A DNA stretch of 64,000 nt from Micromonospora gifhornensis (GCF_016863515.1 NZ_BOPA01000034.1:45231-109230), one strand, 5' to 3'. Shown: positions 33,884-42,449, counted from the first letter of the stretch. The notes: generated from the letters alone by a model not told the origin. A program made the numbers and translations.

Positions 33884-34839
33884 CCGCATCCGACGTGGAG
33901 GTGCTCACCCTCGGCGAGGCGCTGGTGTCGCTGCGCTCGTCCGGCCCGCTGGCGCTCGGCGGTCCGCTGACCATGCACCTGGCCGGCGCGGAGACGAACG
34001 TGGCGATCGGGCTGGCCCGACTCGGCCACCGGGCCGCCTGGGTGGGTCGGGTCAGCGACGACGAACTCGGCGAGTTCGTGCTGCGCCAACTGCGGGCCGA
34101 GGGGGTGGGCACCGACGGCGTACGCCGCGACCCCGACCGGCCCGCCGGCCTGATGTTCCTGGAACGGCGCACCGCCGACCTGAGCCGGGTGCAGTACCAG
34201 CGCACCGGCTCGGCCGGCTCGGCGCTGACCTGCGACGACGTCGCCGGACCGCTCGCCGCCGGTGCCCGGGTGCTGCACCTGAGCGGCATCACCCCGGCGG
34301 TGTCCGACAGCGCCCGGGAGGCGACGGTGTTCGCGGCCCGGCAGGCGGCCGCCGCCGGCATCACCGTGTCGCTGGACGTCAACTACCGGGCCCGGCTCTG
34401 GTCCCGGGACGCCGCCCGCGCCGTGCTGACCCCACTGGCCGGGTACGCGTCGATCGTCATCGCCTCCGTCGACGAACTGGACCTGGTCGCCGAACCCGGC
34501 ACCGACGAGGCCGGCGTCGTCGCCGAACTGCTGGGCCGGGGCGTGCAGACCGTGCTGGTCAAGCTCGGCGCCGACGGGGCCCGCGGGTACACCCGCGACG
34601 GCGCGCAGCACCTCGCCGCGGTGCCGGTCACCGCGGTGGACACCGTCGGCGCCGGCGACGCGTTCACCGCCGGCTACCTCTCCGGCCACCTCGACGGACT
34701 GGACCTGCGCGACCGGCTGCGGCGCGCGGTGGCGCTCGGCGCCTTCGCGGTCACCGCACACGGTGACTGGGAGGGTCTGCCCCGCCGTGACGAGCTTTCC
34801 CTGCTGACCGGCAACGCCGCCGGCACCACCCTCCGCTGA
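33880..34839 (+). CDS. PfkB-family sugar kinase, probable 2-keto-3-deoxy-hexonate kinase
   Basis: The 319-residue kinase starts at GTG 33880. The GEALVSL opening, GGAETNVAIGLARLGHR-like substrate region and the C-terminal DTVGAGDAFTAGYLSG signature (catalytic Asp near 255) place it in the ribokinase/PfkB family close to 2-keto-3-deoxygluconate kinases. It would phosphorylate 2-keto-3-deoxygalactonate or -gluconate at O6, between the dehydratase and aldolase steps. It is not the DgoK fold of E. coli. Stereospecificity is not deducible. Confidence 0.85.
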   Translation: MTASDVEVLTLGEALVSLRSSGPLALGGPLTMHLAGAETNVAIGLARLGHRAAWVGRVSDDELGEFVLRQLRAEGVGTDGVRRDPDRPAGLMFLERRTADLSRVQYQRTGSAGSALTCDDVAGPLAAGARVLHLSGITPAVSDSAREATVFAARQAAAAGITVSLDVNYRARLWSRDAARAVLTPLAGYASIVIASVDELDLVAEPGTDEAGVVAELLGRGVQTVLVKLGADGARGYTRDGAQHLAAVPVTAVDTVGAGDAFTAGYLSGHLDGLDLRDRLRRAVALGAFAVTAHGDWEGLPRRDELSLLTGNAAGTTLR

Positions 34840-34861
34840 CACTGCGAGAAAGGCACCCCTC

Positions 34862-36091
34862 GTGAAGATCGTCGCTGCCGACGTCATCGTTTCCAGCCCT
34901 GACCGCAACTTCGTCACACTGAAGATCACCACAGCGGACGGCATCACCGGCCTGGGTGACGGCACGCTCAACGGCCGGGAACTCTCCGTCGCCTCGTACC
35001 TGCGCGACCACGTGGTGCCGCTGCTCATCGGGCGTGACGCGCACCGCATCGAGGACGCCTGGCAGTTCCTCTACCGCTCGGCGTACTGGCGGCGTGGCCC
35101 GGTCACCATGGCCGCCATCGCCGCGGTGGACGTCGCGCTCTGGGACATCAAGGCCAAGGCCGCCGGCATGCCGCTCTACCAGCTGCTGGGCGGTGCGTCG
35201 CGCAACGGCATCATGGCGTACGGCCACGCCTCCGGCCGAGACGTGCCGGAGCTGTTCGACTCCATCCGTGCGCACCTGGAGCAGGGCTACCGCTCGATCC
35301 GGGTGCAGACTTCGGTGCCCGGCATCAACGCCGTGTACGGGGTGGCCGCCCAGCCCAGCACCGGCGGCAAGCGCTACGACTACGAGCCGGCCCAGCGCAC
35401 CCCGCTGCCCGCCGAGGAGGACTGGGACACCCGCGCCTACCTGCGGCACCTGCCCGGGGTCTTCGAGGCGGTGCGGGCCGAGTTCGGCCCGGAGCTGCCG
35501 CTGCTGCACGACGGCCACCACCGGATGACCCCGATCCAGGCCGCCAAGCTCGGCAAGGCCCTGGAGCCGTACGACCTGTTCTGGCTGGAGGACTGCACCC
35601 CGGCGGAGAACCAGGAGGCGCTGCGGCTGGTCCGCCAGCACACCACCACGCCGCTGGCCATCGGCGAGGTGTTCAACACGGTGTGGGACTACCAGACCCT
35701 GATCCGCGAACAGCTGATCGACTACGTGCGGTCCGCGGTCACCCACACCGGCGGCATCACCGCCATGCGCAAGCTGCTCGACTTCGCCGCCCAGTACCAG
35801 ATCAAGTCCGGCATCCACGGCCCGACCGACATCTCCCCGGTGGGCATGGCCGCCGCGCTGCACCTGGACCTGGCCATCCACAACTTCGGCATCCAGGAGT
35901 ACATGCGCCACGGTCCGCTGACCAACGAGGTGTTCCGTCAGTCGTTCACCTTCACCGACGGTTACCTGCACCCGGGGGAGCAGCCCGGTATCGGGGTCGA
36001 GTTGGACGAGGAGGCCGCCGCCCGGTTCCCTTACCAGCCCGCGTACCTGCCGTTCAACCGGCTCAAGGACGGCACGGTCCATGACTGGTGA
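34862..36091 (+). CDS. RspA/ManD-subgroup acid-sugar dehydratase
   Basis: The 409-residue enolase-superfamily enzyme starts at GTG 34862. Metal ligands are Asp217 (LLHDGHH), Glu243 (WLEDCTPAENQ) and Glu269 (AIGEVFN), with His319 in HGPTD. The PYQPAYLPFNRLKDGT C-terminus is typical of the mannonate dehydratase subgroup. The sequence after His319 reads Gly-Pro, as in E. coli RspA, whereas efficient mannonate dehydratases have Gly-Ala as I recall. That suggests a low-efficiency mannonate or D-gluconate dehydratase. Its product, 2-keto-3-deoxygluconate, feeds the kinase and aldolase upstream. Confidence 0.82.
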   Translation: MKIVAADVIVSSPDRNFVTLKITTADGITGLGDGTLNGRELSVASYLRDHVVPLLIGRDAHRIEDAWQFLYRSAYWRRGPVTMAAIAAVDVALWDIKAKAAGMPLYQLLGGASRNGIMAYGHASGRDVPELFDSIRAHLEQGYRSIRVQTSVPGINAVYGVAAQPSTGGKRYDYEPAQRTPLPAEEDWDTRAYLRHLPGVFEAVRAEFGPELPLLHDGHHRMTPIQAAKLGKALEPYDLFWLEDCTPAENQEALRLVRQHTTTPLAIGEVFNTVWDYQTLIREQLIDYVRSAVTHTGGITAMRKLLDFAAQYQIKSGIHGPTDISPVGMAAALHLDLAIHNFGIQEYMRHGPLTNEVFRQSFTFTDGYLHPGEQPGIGVELDEEAAARFPYQPAYLPFNRLKDGTVHDW

Positions 36092-36791
36092 GCCGTCGAC
36101 CCGGCACATCGTGGTGATGGGGGTCTCCGGCGCGGGCAAGACCACTGTGGCCCGGGGGATCGCCGCGCGGACCGGTTTGGCCTTCGCCGAGGCCGACGAG
36201 TTCCACTCCGAGGCCAATGTGGCGCGGATGCGGGCCGGGATACCGCTGGACGACGACGACCGCTGGCCGTGGTTGCAGGCCCTGGCCGATTGGATGACCG
36301 CCCGGCACCGGGAGGGCGTCTCCACCGTGCTGACCTGCTCGGCGCTCAAGCGCTCCTACCGGGACCTGCTGCGGCAGGGGCCGCCGGGGGTGTTCTTCGT
36401 GCACCTTCATGGCCCGACCGAGGTGATCCGGGAACGGATGTCGGTGCGTACCCACGAGTACATGCCGCCCAGCCTGCTCAACTCGCAGACCGCGACACTC
36501 GAACCACTCTGGCCGGACGAGCCGGGCATCGTCATCGACCTGCGGTCGACAAGCGAGGCGCTTGTCGACGAGGCGGTACGGCGGCTCGGCCTGCCGGTGC
36601 CCGACGAGTCGCCAGCGGCGCCGGCCGCGACCGAGGTGCCGGCCGACGCCGAGGCGGTGGCGGTGACCGAGGTGGTGGTCGACGCCGAGGTGGTGGCCGT
36701 GACCGAGGTGGTGGCGGTGACCGAGGTGGTGGTCGACGCCGAGGTGGTGGCGGTGGCCGAGGAGCGACCGGACCTGTCCGGACGCGCGTGA
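36081..36791 (+). CDS. gntK: Gluconokinase with repetitive Val/Ala/Glu C-terminal tail
   Basis: ATG 36081 lies inside the last codons of the dehydratase gene (11-nt overlap). The 236-residue protein has the gluconokinase fold: P-loop GVSGAGKTT at 14-22, EADEFHSEANVARMRAGIPLDDDDR split over 37-61, TCSALKRSYRDLLR near 88 and SQTATLEPL near 135. That covers the normal length of about 170 residues. The remaining 60 residues are an acidic repeat built from DAE, VVAV and TEVV. It phosphorylates gluconate or a related acid to the 6-phospho form. The tail is not part of known gluconokinases. Confidence 0.85.
   Translation: MTGEPSTRHIVVMGVSGAGKTTVARGIAARTGLAFAEADEFHSEANVARMRAGIPLDDDDRWPWLQALADWMTARHREGVSTVLTCSALKRSYRDLLRQGPPGVFFVHLHGPTEVIRERMSVRTHEYMPPSLLNSQTATLEPLWPDEPGIVIDLRSTSEALVDEAVRRLGLPVPDESPAAPAATEVPADAEAVAVTEVVVDAEVVAVTEVVAVTEVVVDAEVVAVAEERPDLSGRA
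36643..36763 (+). repeat. Imperfect tandem repeat encoding the gluconokinase tail
   Basis: Units built from GACGCCGAGGTGGTGGC and GTGACCGAGGTGGTGG recur in phase over about 120 nt, encoding repeats of DAEVVAV and TEVV. The near-identity of units suggests recent slippage expansion within the coding sequence. Confidence 0.7.
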
Positions 36792-36793
36792 GA

Positions 36794-36831
36794 ACAACGG
36801 TGGCGACCCCGGGCGGGGTCGCCACCGTTGT
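36794..36831. terminator. Strong bidirectional terminator
   Basis: ACAACGGTGGCGACCCC (36794-36810), loop GGGC and its perfect 17-bp complement (36815-36831) lie between the end of the sugar-acid operon and the convergent small membrane protein gene. The right arm ends on the first base of that gene's stop codon. Confidence 0.85.
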
Positions 36832-37052
36832 CACCGCTGCGGATGGCGGCGGACGAAGTCCTGGTAGGTCTCGTTGGCCAGTTCGGCCTGACGCAGTTCG
36901 GCCTGGCGGATCTCCGCGGCGGCTTGGGCGCGGGCCAGCCGTACCTCGTGTCGACGGTCCCGGAACCGGGACCAGCCGCGCACCCCGGCGTAGGCGATCC
37001 AGCCCCCGGTGGCGAGCAGGCCGGTCAACGCGAACGCGAGCAGGAACTCCAT
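36831..37052 (-). CDS. Small single-TM protein
   Basis: The 73-residue protein starts at ATG 37052 with GAGGAAC upstream. It has one N-terminal membrane helix (about 4-24) followed by a highly charged helix, RQAELRQAELANETYQDF, and ends HPQR. I do not recognise a family. It follows the ABC permease gene by 22 nt on the same strand and may be cotranscribed as a small accessory protein. Confidence 0.55.
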   Translation of the reverse strand: MEFLLAFALTGLLATGGWIAYAGVRGWSRFRDRRHEVRLARAQAAAEIRQAELRQAELANETYQDFVRRHPQR

Positions 37053-37074
37053 CTGTTCCTCCGTTTCCGGCGGG

Positions 37075-37917
37075 TCAGCTGACGTCGCGACGCGCCGCCA
37101 GCCAACTGCCGAGCCCGAACATCAGCACGGTGTATCCGAGCAGGACCGCGGCCGGCAGCACCGCACTTGACGATTCCAGCACGCCGGGGGTACCGCCGTC
37201 GAACTGTGACCGGGCACCCAGCGCGCCGGCGAGCGCGCCGGAACTCGGTGCCAGCAGCAGCTTCTGCAGCACCTCCAGCGGGCTCAGCACCAGGGCCAGT
37301 CCACTTATCGCGTTCTCCAGGACCAGGGTCCAGACCAGACCGATCGCGATCGCGGTGGCGGTGCTGCGGAAGACGATCGCGAGGAACCAGCCGACGCTGG
37401 CGTGCGCGGTGCAGATCAGCCAGGCGGCGGCCACTGCCCCGGCCAGGTCCGTGATCGGCGGCCAGTCCGCGCTGCGCCCCTCCACCATCGCCAGCACTGC
37501 GGTGACAAGCGCCAACGCGGCGAAGGTGACCACGGCGACCAGCAGGGTCAGGCCACACAGGACGACAGCATGACCGGCCAGAACCTGCTCCCGCCGGGGA
37601 CGCTGCGTGAAGATCAGGTTGAACGTGCCCCAGCGGTACTCGTTGCCGACGACCAGAGCGCCGAGGATGACCACGATGGCCCCGCCGAAGAGCGGGAACA
37701 GCCCGATGCCGGTGGTGACCAGCTGGCCGGGCAGGACGGTGGCCAGCAGGGTCTCGGCCGCTTCGGCCTGCTCCGGGTCGCCGGCCAACGACAGGTGCAC
37801 CAGGTACGGGATGCCGATGCCGAACGCGAGGGCGAGCAGGGTCCAGGTACCGCTGACTGTCCACACTGCGGGACGGCGACGGTCGGCGAACCAGGCGGCG
37901 CGTACCGAGGCGATCAT
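37075..37917 (-). CDS. ABC-2-type transporter permease
   Basis: The 280-residue protein has six hydrophobic segments; ALVVGNEYRWGTFNLIFTQRPRR split around residue 90 is the typical first cytoplasmic loop of ABC-2 permeases. Its ATG at 37917 overlaps the stop of the ATPase gene by 4 nt, so the pair forms one exporter. It lies just upstream of and divergent from the thiazolylpeptide cluster and could export or confer immunity to its product, but no sequence feature proves that link. Confidence 0.85.
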   Translation of the reverse strand: MIASVRAAWFADRRRPAVWTVSGTWTLLALAFGIGIPYLVHLSLAGDPEQAEAAETLLATVLPGQLVTTGIGLFPLFGGAIVVILGALVVGNEYRWGTFNLIFTQRPRREQVLAGHAVVLCGLTLLVAVVTFAALALVTAVLAMVEGRSADWPPITDLAGAVAAAWLICTAHASVGWFLAIVFRSTATAIAIGLVWTLVLENAISGLALVLSPLEVLQKLLLAPSSGALAGALGARSQFDGGTPGVLESSSAVLPAAVLLGYTVLMFGLGSWLAARRDVS

Positions 37918-38870
37918 CGGCTGGCTCCCGTCGTCACTGCTGCCTGTTCGGCCTGCTCGGGCGTGGCTGCGGCCGGCGCGGTCAGTTCCAGGAACGCCTC
38001 CTCCAGCGAGTGACGCAGCGCCCGCAGCTCGCGGACGTCGACACCGGCGGTGACGAGTCGGCGGTTGAGCGCGGCGGCCAGGGCGGGATCGGTGCTGACC
38101 CGCAACATCCCGTCGACCTGGTCCACCGCCCGGACCCGGTCGTCGGCGCGCAGGCAGGTGATCGCCGTGTCGATCGGGTCGGCGTCGATCAGCAGGACAC
38201 CGGTGCCCAGCGCGCCCCGCAGCTCGTCCGGCGTACCCTCGGCGACCAGCCGACCCCGGTCGATGACCGCGATCCGGTCGCAGACCTGCTCGACCTCGGC
38301 GAGCACGTGGCTGGAGAGCAGCACCGTCTGCCCGTGCTGGCCGAGCGAGCGCAGCAGCTCCCGCATCTCCGCCACGCCGGCCGGGTCGAGGCCGTTGGTC
38401 GGCTCGTCGAGGATCAGCAGGCTCGGGTCCTTGAGCAGCGCGGCGGCCACTCCGAGCCGTTGCTTCATGCCCAGTGAGTAGGTGCGAAACGGTGAGCCGG
38501 CCCGGGCGCTCAGGCCGACCTGGTCGAGCACCCGGTCGACGGCGGCGTCGGGCACGCCCGCGTACCGGGCGGCCAGGCGCAGGTTGTCCCGCCCGGTCAG
38601 GTGCGGGTAGAAGGTGGGTGACTCGATCAGGGCCCCGATGCGTGCCAGTTGCCGTCCGGGGGGTTGCCCCAGCACGCGGATGCGTCCGGCGCTCGGGCGC
38701 ACGAGCCCGACCAGCATCCGCATCGTGGTCGTCTTGCCGGCGCCGTTGGGCCCGAGAAAGCCGAGCACCTCACCCTCGTGAACCCGCAGGCTGAGCCCGT
38801 CGACCGCAGTGACCCCACCGGGATAGCGCTTGCTGACCTCATGCAGTTCGGCGGCGAAACGAGCACCCAT
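37914..38870 (-). CDS. ABC-type exporter ATPase
   Basis: From ATG 38870 the protein has 318 residues. Walker A GPNGAGKTTT is near 41-50, the signature YSLGMKQRLGVAAALL near 140, Walker B LLILDEPTNGLDP near 160 and the switch His in SSHVLAEV. The C-terminal 90 residues form the DUF4162-like tail common in drug/peptide ABC exporters (DrrA/BcrA type). It pairs with the permease at 37075. The promoter region is shared with the RiPP cluster. Confidence 0.9.
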   Translation of the reverse strand: MGARFAAELHEVSKRYPGGVTAVDGLSLRVHEGEVLGFLGPNGAGKTTTMRMLVGLVRPSAGRIRVLGQPPGRQLARIGALIESPTFYPHLTGRDNLRLAARYAGVPDAAVDRVLDQVGLSARAGSPFRTYSLGMKQRLGVAAALLKDPSLLILDEPTNGLDPAGVAEMRELLRSLGQHGQTVLLSSHVLAEVEQVCDRIAVIDRGRLVAEGTPDELRGALGTGVLLIDADPIDTAITCLRADDRVRAVDQVDGMLRVSTDPALAAALNRRLVTAGVDVRELRALRHSLEEAFLELTAPAAATPEQAEQAAVTTGASR

Positions 38871-39317
38871 CAACGGGACGCCGTAACCGGAAAATCGGGC
38901 AATGAGGACCGGTTGCGTCGATTTCCTCGAAGGGTCAAATCTGGTGGGACGATTTCCTGTGCCGCCACGCAGGGTTGCTTGCACATCGCCAATTATCTTT
39001 CCTTCGCTTAGTTGAGTGGGGGCATCCGGCGGGGGGCGGGCATCGGAAAGGCGCGCGGTCCGGCATCCAGGTTGGATGGAGTTCGACACCCGTGACCTGC
39101 GCTCCGCAGTCGCGGACGCACCACAGGGTAGCGGAGTCCATCGACGCACGGAAGATCCTTCGGCGCGCTGAACGCACGTTTTTTCTCAGCCGCAGCTCAC
39201 GGCCGGGTATTTGCCTTGTGCATTACGTTTTTCGAAAGAGTTTGTTGACGGGCGAGTAGATCATGGGCAGCATATAGTCACTTTTGGATGGTCGAAGTCG
39301 ATGCATGGGAGCGGTGG
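38871..39317. other. AT-richer divergent region upstream of the thiazolylpeptide cluster
   Basis: This 447-nt gap is visibly less GC-rich than its surroundings, with TTTTTT at about 39179-39184 and several T-rich patches. It must carry promoters for the leftward ABC exporter and the rightward cluster. The frames crossing it have no homology or ribosome site. I see no regulator gene and no clear operator palindrome. The composition hints that cluster acquisition boundaries may lie here. Confidence 0.5.
39245..39278 (+). promoter_or_regulatory. Candidate promoter for the thiazolylpeptide cluster
   Basis: TTGACG (39245-39250) and TATAGT (39273-39278) are good -35 and -10 hexamers, but the spacer is 22 nt instead of 17-18. 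The -10 would place transcription start near 39285, about 33 nt before the preferred ATG at 39318. Confidence 0.35.
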
Positions 39318-41459
39318 ATGAGCGAGTCGCCGGACGCCGGGAAGACGCTGGCAATGCGGCCGAAGCTGCGGCACGACGTGGTCTTCCTCGACGCCCCGGC
39401 CGGCGCGTACCTGCGCGGACCGGACACCGCCTTCCTGATCAAGGGTAAGACGGCCTTCCGCTGGTTGACGTCGCTGAGTCCGTACCTCACCGGCGAACAC
39501 ACTCTCGCGCAGCTCACCGACACCCTCGACCCGGGGCAGCGGCAGACCGTGCTCACCCTGGTCCGAGCGTTGGTCGCCCGGGGCTTCGCCAAGGACGCGG
39601 GGGACCGCACGGACCTGCCCGCGCCGCTGGCCCGGCGGTTCGCCGCGCAGGTCGAGTTCGTCGACCACTTCGCCGACGACCCCACCGGCCGATTCCTGCG
39701 CTTCCACCAGGCCCAGGTGACGCTGGGTGGTAGTGGCGCACCGCTGCTCGCGGCCGCCCGCGGTCTGCTGCGCAACGGCTGCGTAACCCTGGACCTGTAC
39801 CCCGAGGACGATCCCCACGGGTACGTCGAGGCGCTCCGCGACGACCTGGCCGAGCTGCGTGCCGACGGGATCACGGCCGAGGCGGCCGTGCATTCCGGGG
39901 CGCTGACGGTCGCCGCCGCGGACGCGGTGATCTACTGCACCGGTCCGGACGGGTTGTCCCGTCTGGCCGACCTCGCCCGCACCTGCCACCGCGACGGCCC
40001 GCTGCTGGTACCGGTGCACTGGGACGCCCAACGCACGGCCATCGGGCCGATCGTGGCGTCCGGACAGACTCCCTGTTGGCTCTGCGCCCAGCTTCGGCTC
40101 ACCGCCGCAGCCGACCCGGCGACGTCGGCACGGTTCTGGCGTCAACTCGCCGTCGCGGTCGGCGCACCGGCGGCGCTGCCCGAGGTGACCGGACAGATGG
40201 TGGGCAACGCCGCCGCGTTCGAACTGTTCCGGGTACTCACCGGTGCGCTCGCGGCGGACACCGCCACCGGGGTGCTGCTGCTCGACTCGACCACGCTGGA
40301 GTCCGCCCGGGAACGGGTGCTGCCCCACCCGGCGTGCCCGGTCTGCCGGCACGTCGAGGTGCCTACCCCCGAGGCGCCCGCCGACATCGACGACGAGACG
40401 ACGTACCAGCGGGCCGAGGTGCTGGTGGCACCGAACGCCGGCGTCTTCACCCGGTTCGTCGACGATCCGCTGGAACAGGCACCGCTGAAGACGGCCCGGC
40501 TGCGCCTACCCGGCCCGGACGCCCCGCGCGAGGTGACCGCCTTCGACGTCCACACTGTGATGGGCGCTCGGCTGACCGCCTACCGTACCGCGATCCGTGA
40601 CCACACCAGCCGGTACGCCGATCCGTCCGGAGCGCTCATCACCTGCGCCGCTGAGCTGCGGGAGCGCGGCGCCGACCCGGTGCCATGGACGGAGCTGGAC
40701 ACCGCGGCCGGCGCGGCGCCGGACGACGCGCGGCGACGGTGGCTACCCGCCCGGGTGCTCGGCGGATCCGACGAGGTCTGGGTGCCCGCCGCGCTGGCAC
40801 TGCCGCTCGGCGGGCACCACGGCGAGGGTTGGGCCGAGCCGACGACGGCTGGTGCGGCCGTCGCGGCCAGCCTCGAGGAGGTGATCGACCGGGGACTGGC
40901 CGACGCCCTCGCCTACCACGCGCTGATCAGCGCGATGCGGGGCTGGTCCGTCCCACGCCCGATCAGCCACGAGGAACTGACCGGCTACGACGACACCGCC
41001 TTCGTGGTCAAGGCGGCGCACCGGTTCGGTTGCCGGCTGACGGTCGTGGCACTGCCGGACGCCGCGCCCGCCCACGCCGTGCTCGCCGTCACCGAACTGC
41101 CCGGCACCGACCACAGGTACTGGGCACTGGCCGGTGGCTTCGACCCGGTCGCCACCCGGCTCGCCGCCGTACGAGACGCGGTCGGCCACATTCAGGTACG
41201 GCACTTCGAAGGGACCGACGCCGACCTCGGCGACCCGGTACTACGGGACTTCGAGCCGGCCACACTCGTCGCCGACGTTGCCGCGCTCGACCCCACCACC
41301 ATCCCGGCCGCCACCGACCGCGCCGCCGTGCTGGCGGCACTGGCCCAGCGATCGATGAGCGCACTGCTGGTGGAGACCACCACCCGCGACATCCACGCCA
41401 GCGGAGCGTTCCGCAGCGGTGTGGTCCTGCTGCGCCACCACGGCCGTACGGCCGCCTGA
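39318..41459 (+). CDS. TOMM leader-peptide-binding protein (ocin-ThiF-like F protein)
   Basis: ATG 39318 is preferred because GGGAG lies 7 nt upstream; an ATG at 39288 is in frame without such a site. The 713-residue protein has an N-terminal winged-helix RRE-like domain (about 12-95, with HTLAQLTDTLDPGQ), an E1/ThiF-like middle (NGCVTLDLYPEDD, VIYCTGPDGLS), zinc-type cysteines CWLC (253-256) and CPVC (340-343), and a C-terminal domain similar to the TOMM cyclodehydratase partner. Such F proteins bind the leader of azoline-containing peptides and activate the YcaO enzyme, here encoded at 42450. It is the first gene of the cluster. Confidence 0.85.
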   Translation: MSESPDAGKTLAMRPKLRHDVVFLDAPAGAYLRGPDTAFLIKGKTAFRWLTSLSPYLTGEHTLAQLTDTLDPGQRQTVLTLVRALVARGFAKDAGDRTDLPAPLARRFAAQVEFVDHFADDPTGRFLRFHQAQVTLGGSGAPLLAAARGLLRNGCVTLDLYPEDDPHGYVEALRDDLAELRADGITAEAAVHSGALTVAAADAVIYCTGPDGLSRLADLARTCHRDGPLLVPVHWDAQRTAIGPIVASGQTPCWLCAQLRLTAAADPATSARFWRQLAVAVGAPAALPEVTGQMVGNAAAFELFRVLTGALAADTATGVLLLDSTTLESARERVLPHPACPVCRHVEVPTPEAPADIDDETTYQRAEVLVAPNAGVFTRFVDDPLEQAPLKTARLRLPGPDAPREVTAFDVHTVMGARLTAYRTAIRDHTSRYADPSGALITCAAELRERGADPVPWTELDTAAGAAPDDARRRWLPARVLGGSDEVWVPAALALPLGGHHGEGWAEPTTAGAAVAASLEEVIDRGLADALAYHALISAMRGWSVPRPISHEELTGYDDTAFVVKAAHRFGCRLTVVALPDAAPAHAVLAVTELPGTDHRYWALAGGFDPVATRLAAVRDAVGHIQVRHFEGTDADLGDPVLRDFEPATLVADVAALDPTTIPAATDRAAVLAALAQRSMSALLVETTTRDIHASGAFRSGVVLLRHHGRTAA

Positions 41460-41514
41460 AACCACCACGACACGTGGTCCCGGCGAGGCACACACCGTGA
41501 GAGGAGGTGGAAAC

Positions 41515-41697
41515 ATGCCGATCACCCTGCACGACGAACTGCGCGAACTGGAGACCGAGACCTTCGAGATCGAGGAGGTCGCCGACGGCGAGGAGATGCT
41601 CGCAGCGACCAGCTCCAGCTGCTCCTGCTCCAGCTGCTGCAGTTGCAGCACGTCCAGCTGTTGCAGCACCAGCACCAGCACCTCCAGCTGCGGCTGA
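41515..41697 (+). CDS. Thiazolylpeptide precursor 1
   Basis: The 60-residue peptide starts at ATG 41515 behind an excellent AGGAGGTGG site. The acidic leader (LRELETETFEIEEVADGEEM) matches thiazolylpeptide-type bacteriocin leaders, with TFEIE as probable recognition motif. The core from about residue 32 contains only Ser, Cys and Thr plus a final Gly: 8 Cys, 4 Thr and 15 Ser in the last 28 residues. Cysteines would become thiazoles and many Ser/Thr dehydro residues or oxazoles. The probable cleavage site is after the Met-Leu-Ala-Ala stretch. Confidence 0.9.
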   Translation: MPITLHDELRELETETFEIEEVADGEEMLAATSSSCSCSSCCSCSTSSCCSTSTSTSSCG

Positions 41698-41878
41698 CCG
41701 GGTGAACGGGTTTACCCCCGACGCCGATGACCTTCCCGTCCTCAAGGGGATCGCAACACAACGCTCCACCGCCGCCGGCGTGAGCCGGCGAGTACCCTGC
41801 GTGCCTCCGCTGGATCCACCGTGGTGGTGCGTCCCCGACCAGGACCACTGGCGCCGATCGCGGCTCAAGGAGACGTCC

Positions 41879-42097
41879 GTGCCGACACAACCCCCGACAT
41901 CCGCTTCGCTTGCCGACTCGGTCCGCAGCGAACTGCGCGACCTGCAGACCGAGACATTCGAGGTCGAGGACATCGCGGATCTGTCCGCCGACCTGATGGA
42001 CATCTGCAGCAGCAGCACCAGCACGTCGAGTTGCTCCAGTTGCAGCACGTCCAGTTGTTGCAGCTGCACCTCGTCGAGTTGCAGCAGCACAAGTTAG
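41879..42097 (+). CDS. Thiazolylpeptide precursor 2 (divergent, GTG start)
   Basis: The 72-residue peptide starts at GTG 41879 with AAGGAG 6 nt upstream. Its N-terminus has an extra Pro/Thr/Ser-rich stretch absent from precursors 1 and 3, then LRDLQTETFEVEDIADL. The core begins after MDI and has 7 Cys in 30 residues of Ser, Thr and Cys, in a different order from the other two and without a terminal Gly. It is likely processed by the same enzymes to a distinct product. Confidence 0.85.
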   Translation: MPTQPPTSASLADSVRSELRDLQTETFEVEDIADLSADLMDICSSSTSTSSCSSCSTSSCCSCTSSSCSSTS

Positions 42098-42174
42098 GTC
42101 ACCTGTCGCCGTGCGTTCCGCGTACGCCCGGCGGTCGGTGTGACCCGCAAGCACCAGAGGGGAGGTGTACCCAG

Positions 42175-42360
42175 ATGCCGGAGCTCACTGAGGAACTGCG
42201 CGCGCTCGAGACCGAGACGTTCGAGATCGAGGACGTTGACGCGATCGACGCCATGGTCATGGACTGGTCCAGCTCCAGCTGCTCCTGCTCGAGCTGTTGC
42301 AGTTGCAGCACGTCCAGCTGCTGCAGCACCAGCACCAGCACCGGATGCGGCGGCGGATAA
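42175..42360 (+). CDS. Thiazolylpeptide precursor 3
   Basis: The 61-residue peptide starts at ATG 42175 behind GGGGAGG. The leader LRALETETFEIEDVDAIDAM is close to precursor 1. The core after MDW has the order of Cys, Ser and Thr of precursor 1 for 25 positions but ends GCGGG. At DNA level the cores of 1 and 3 are nearly identical, so they arose by recent duplication. A Trp directly before the core is unique to this copy. Confidence 0.9.
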   Translation: MPELTEELRALETETFEIEDVDAIDAMVMDWSSSSCSCSSCCSCSTSSCCSTSTSTGCGGG

Positions 42361-42449
42361 ACCGCAGCCGCCACCGTCCCCGCCGGCGATCCACGTCGGC
42401 GGGGCACCGGTCCTCCGCCCCCGCCGTACGACCGCAGACAGGTGAACGT

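Noticed and set aside
36643..36763. Tandem units considered as a CRISPR-like array
   Set aside because: Units are in frame, protein-coding and lack unique spacers.
41698..41878. Possible fourth precursor peptide between precursors 1 and 2
   Set aside because: The 181-nt spacer has no frame with a leader motif or a Ser/Cys-rich core.
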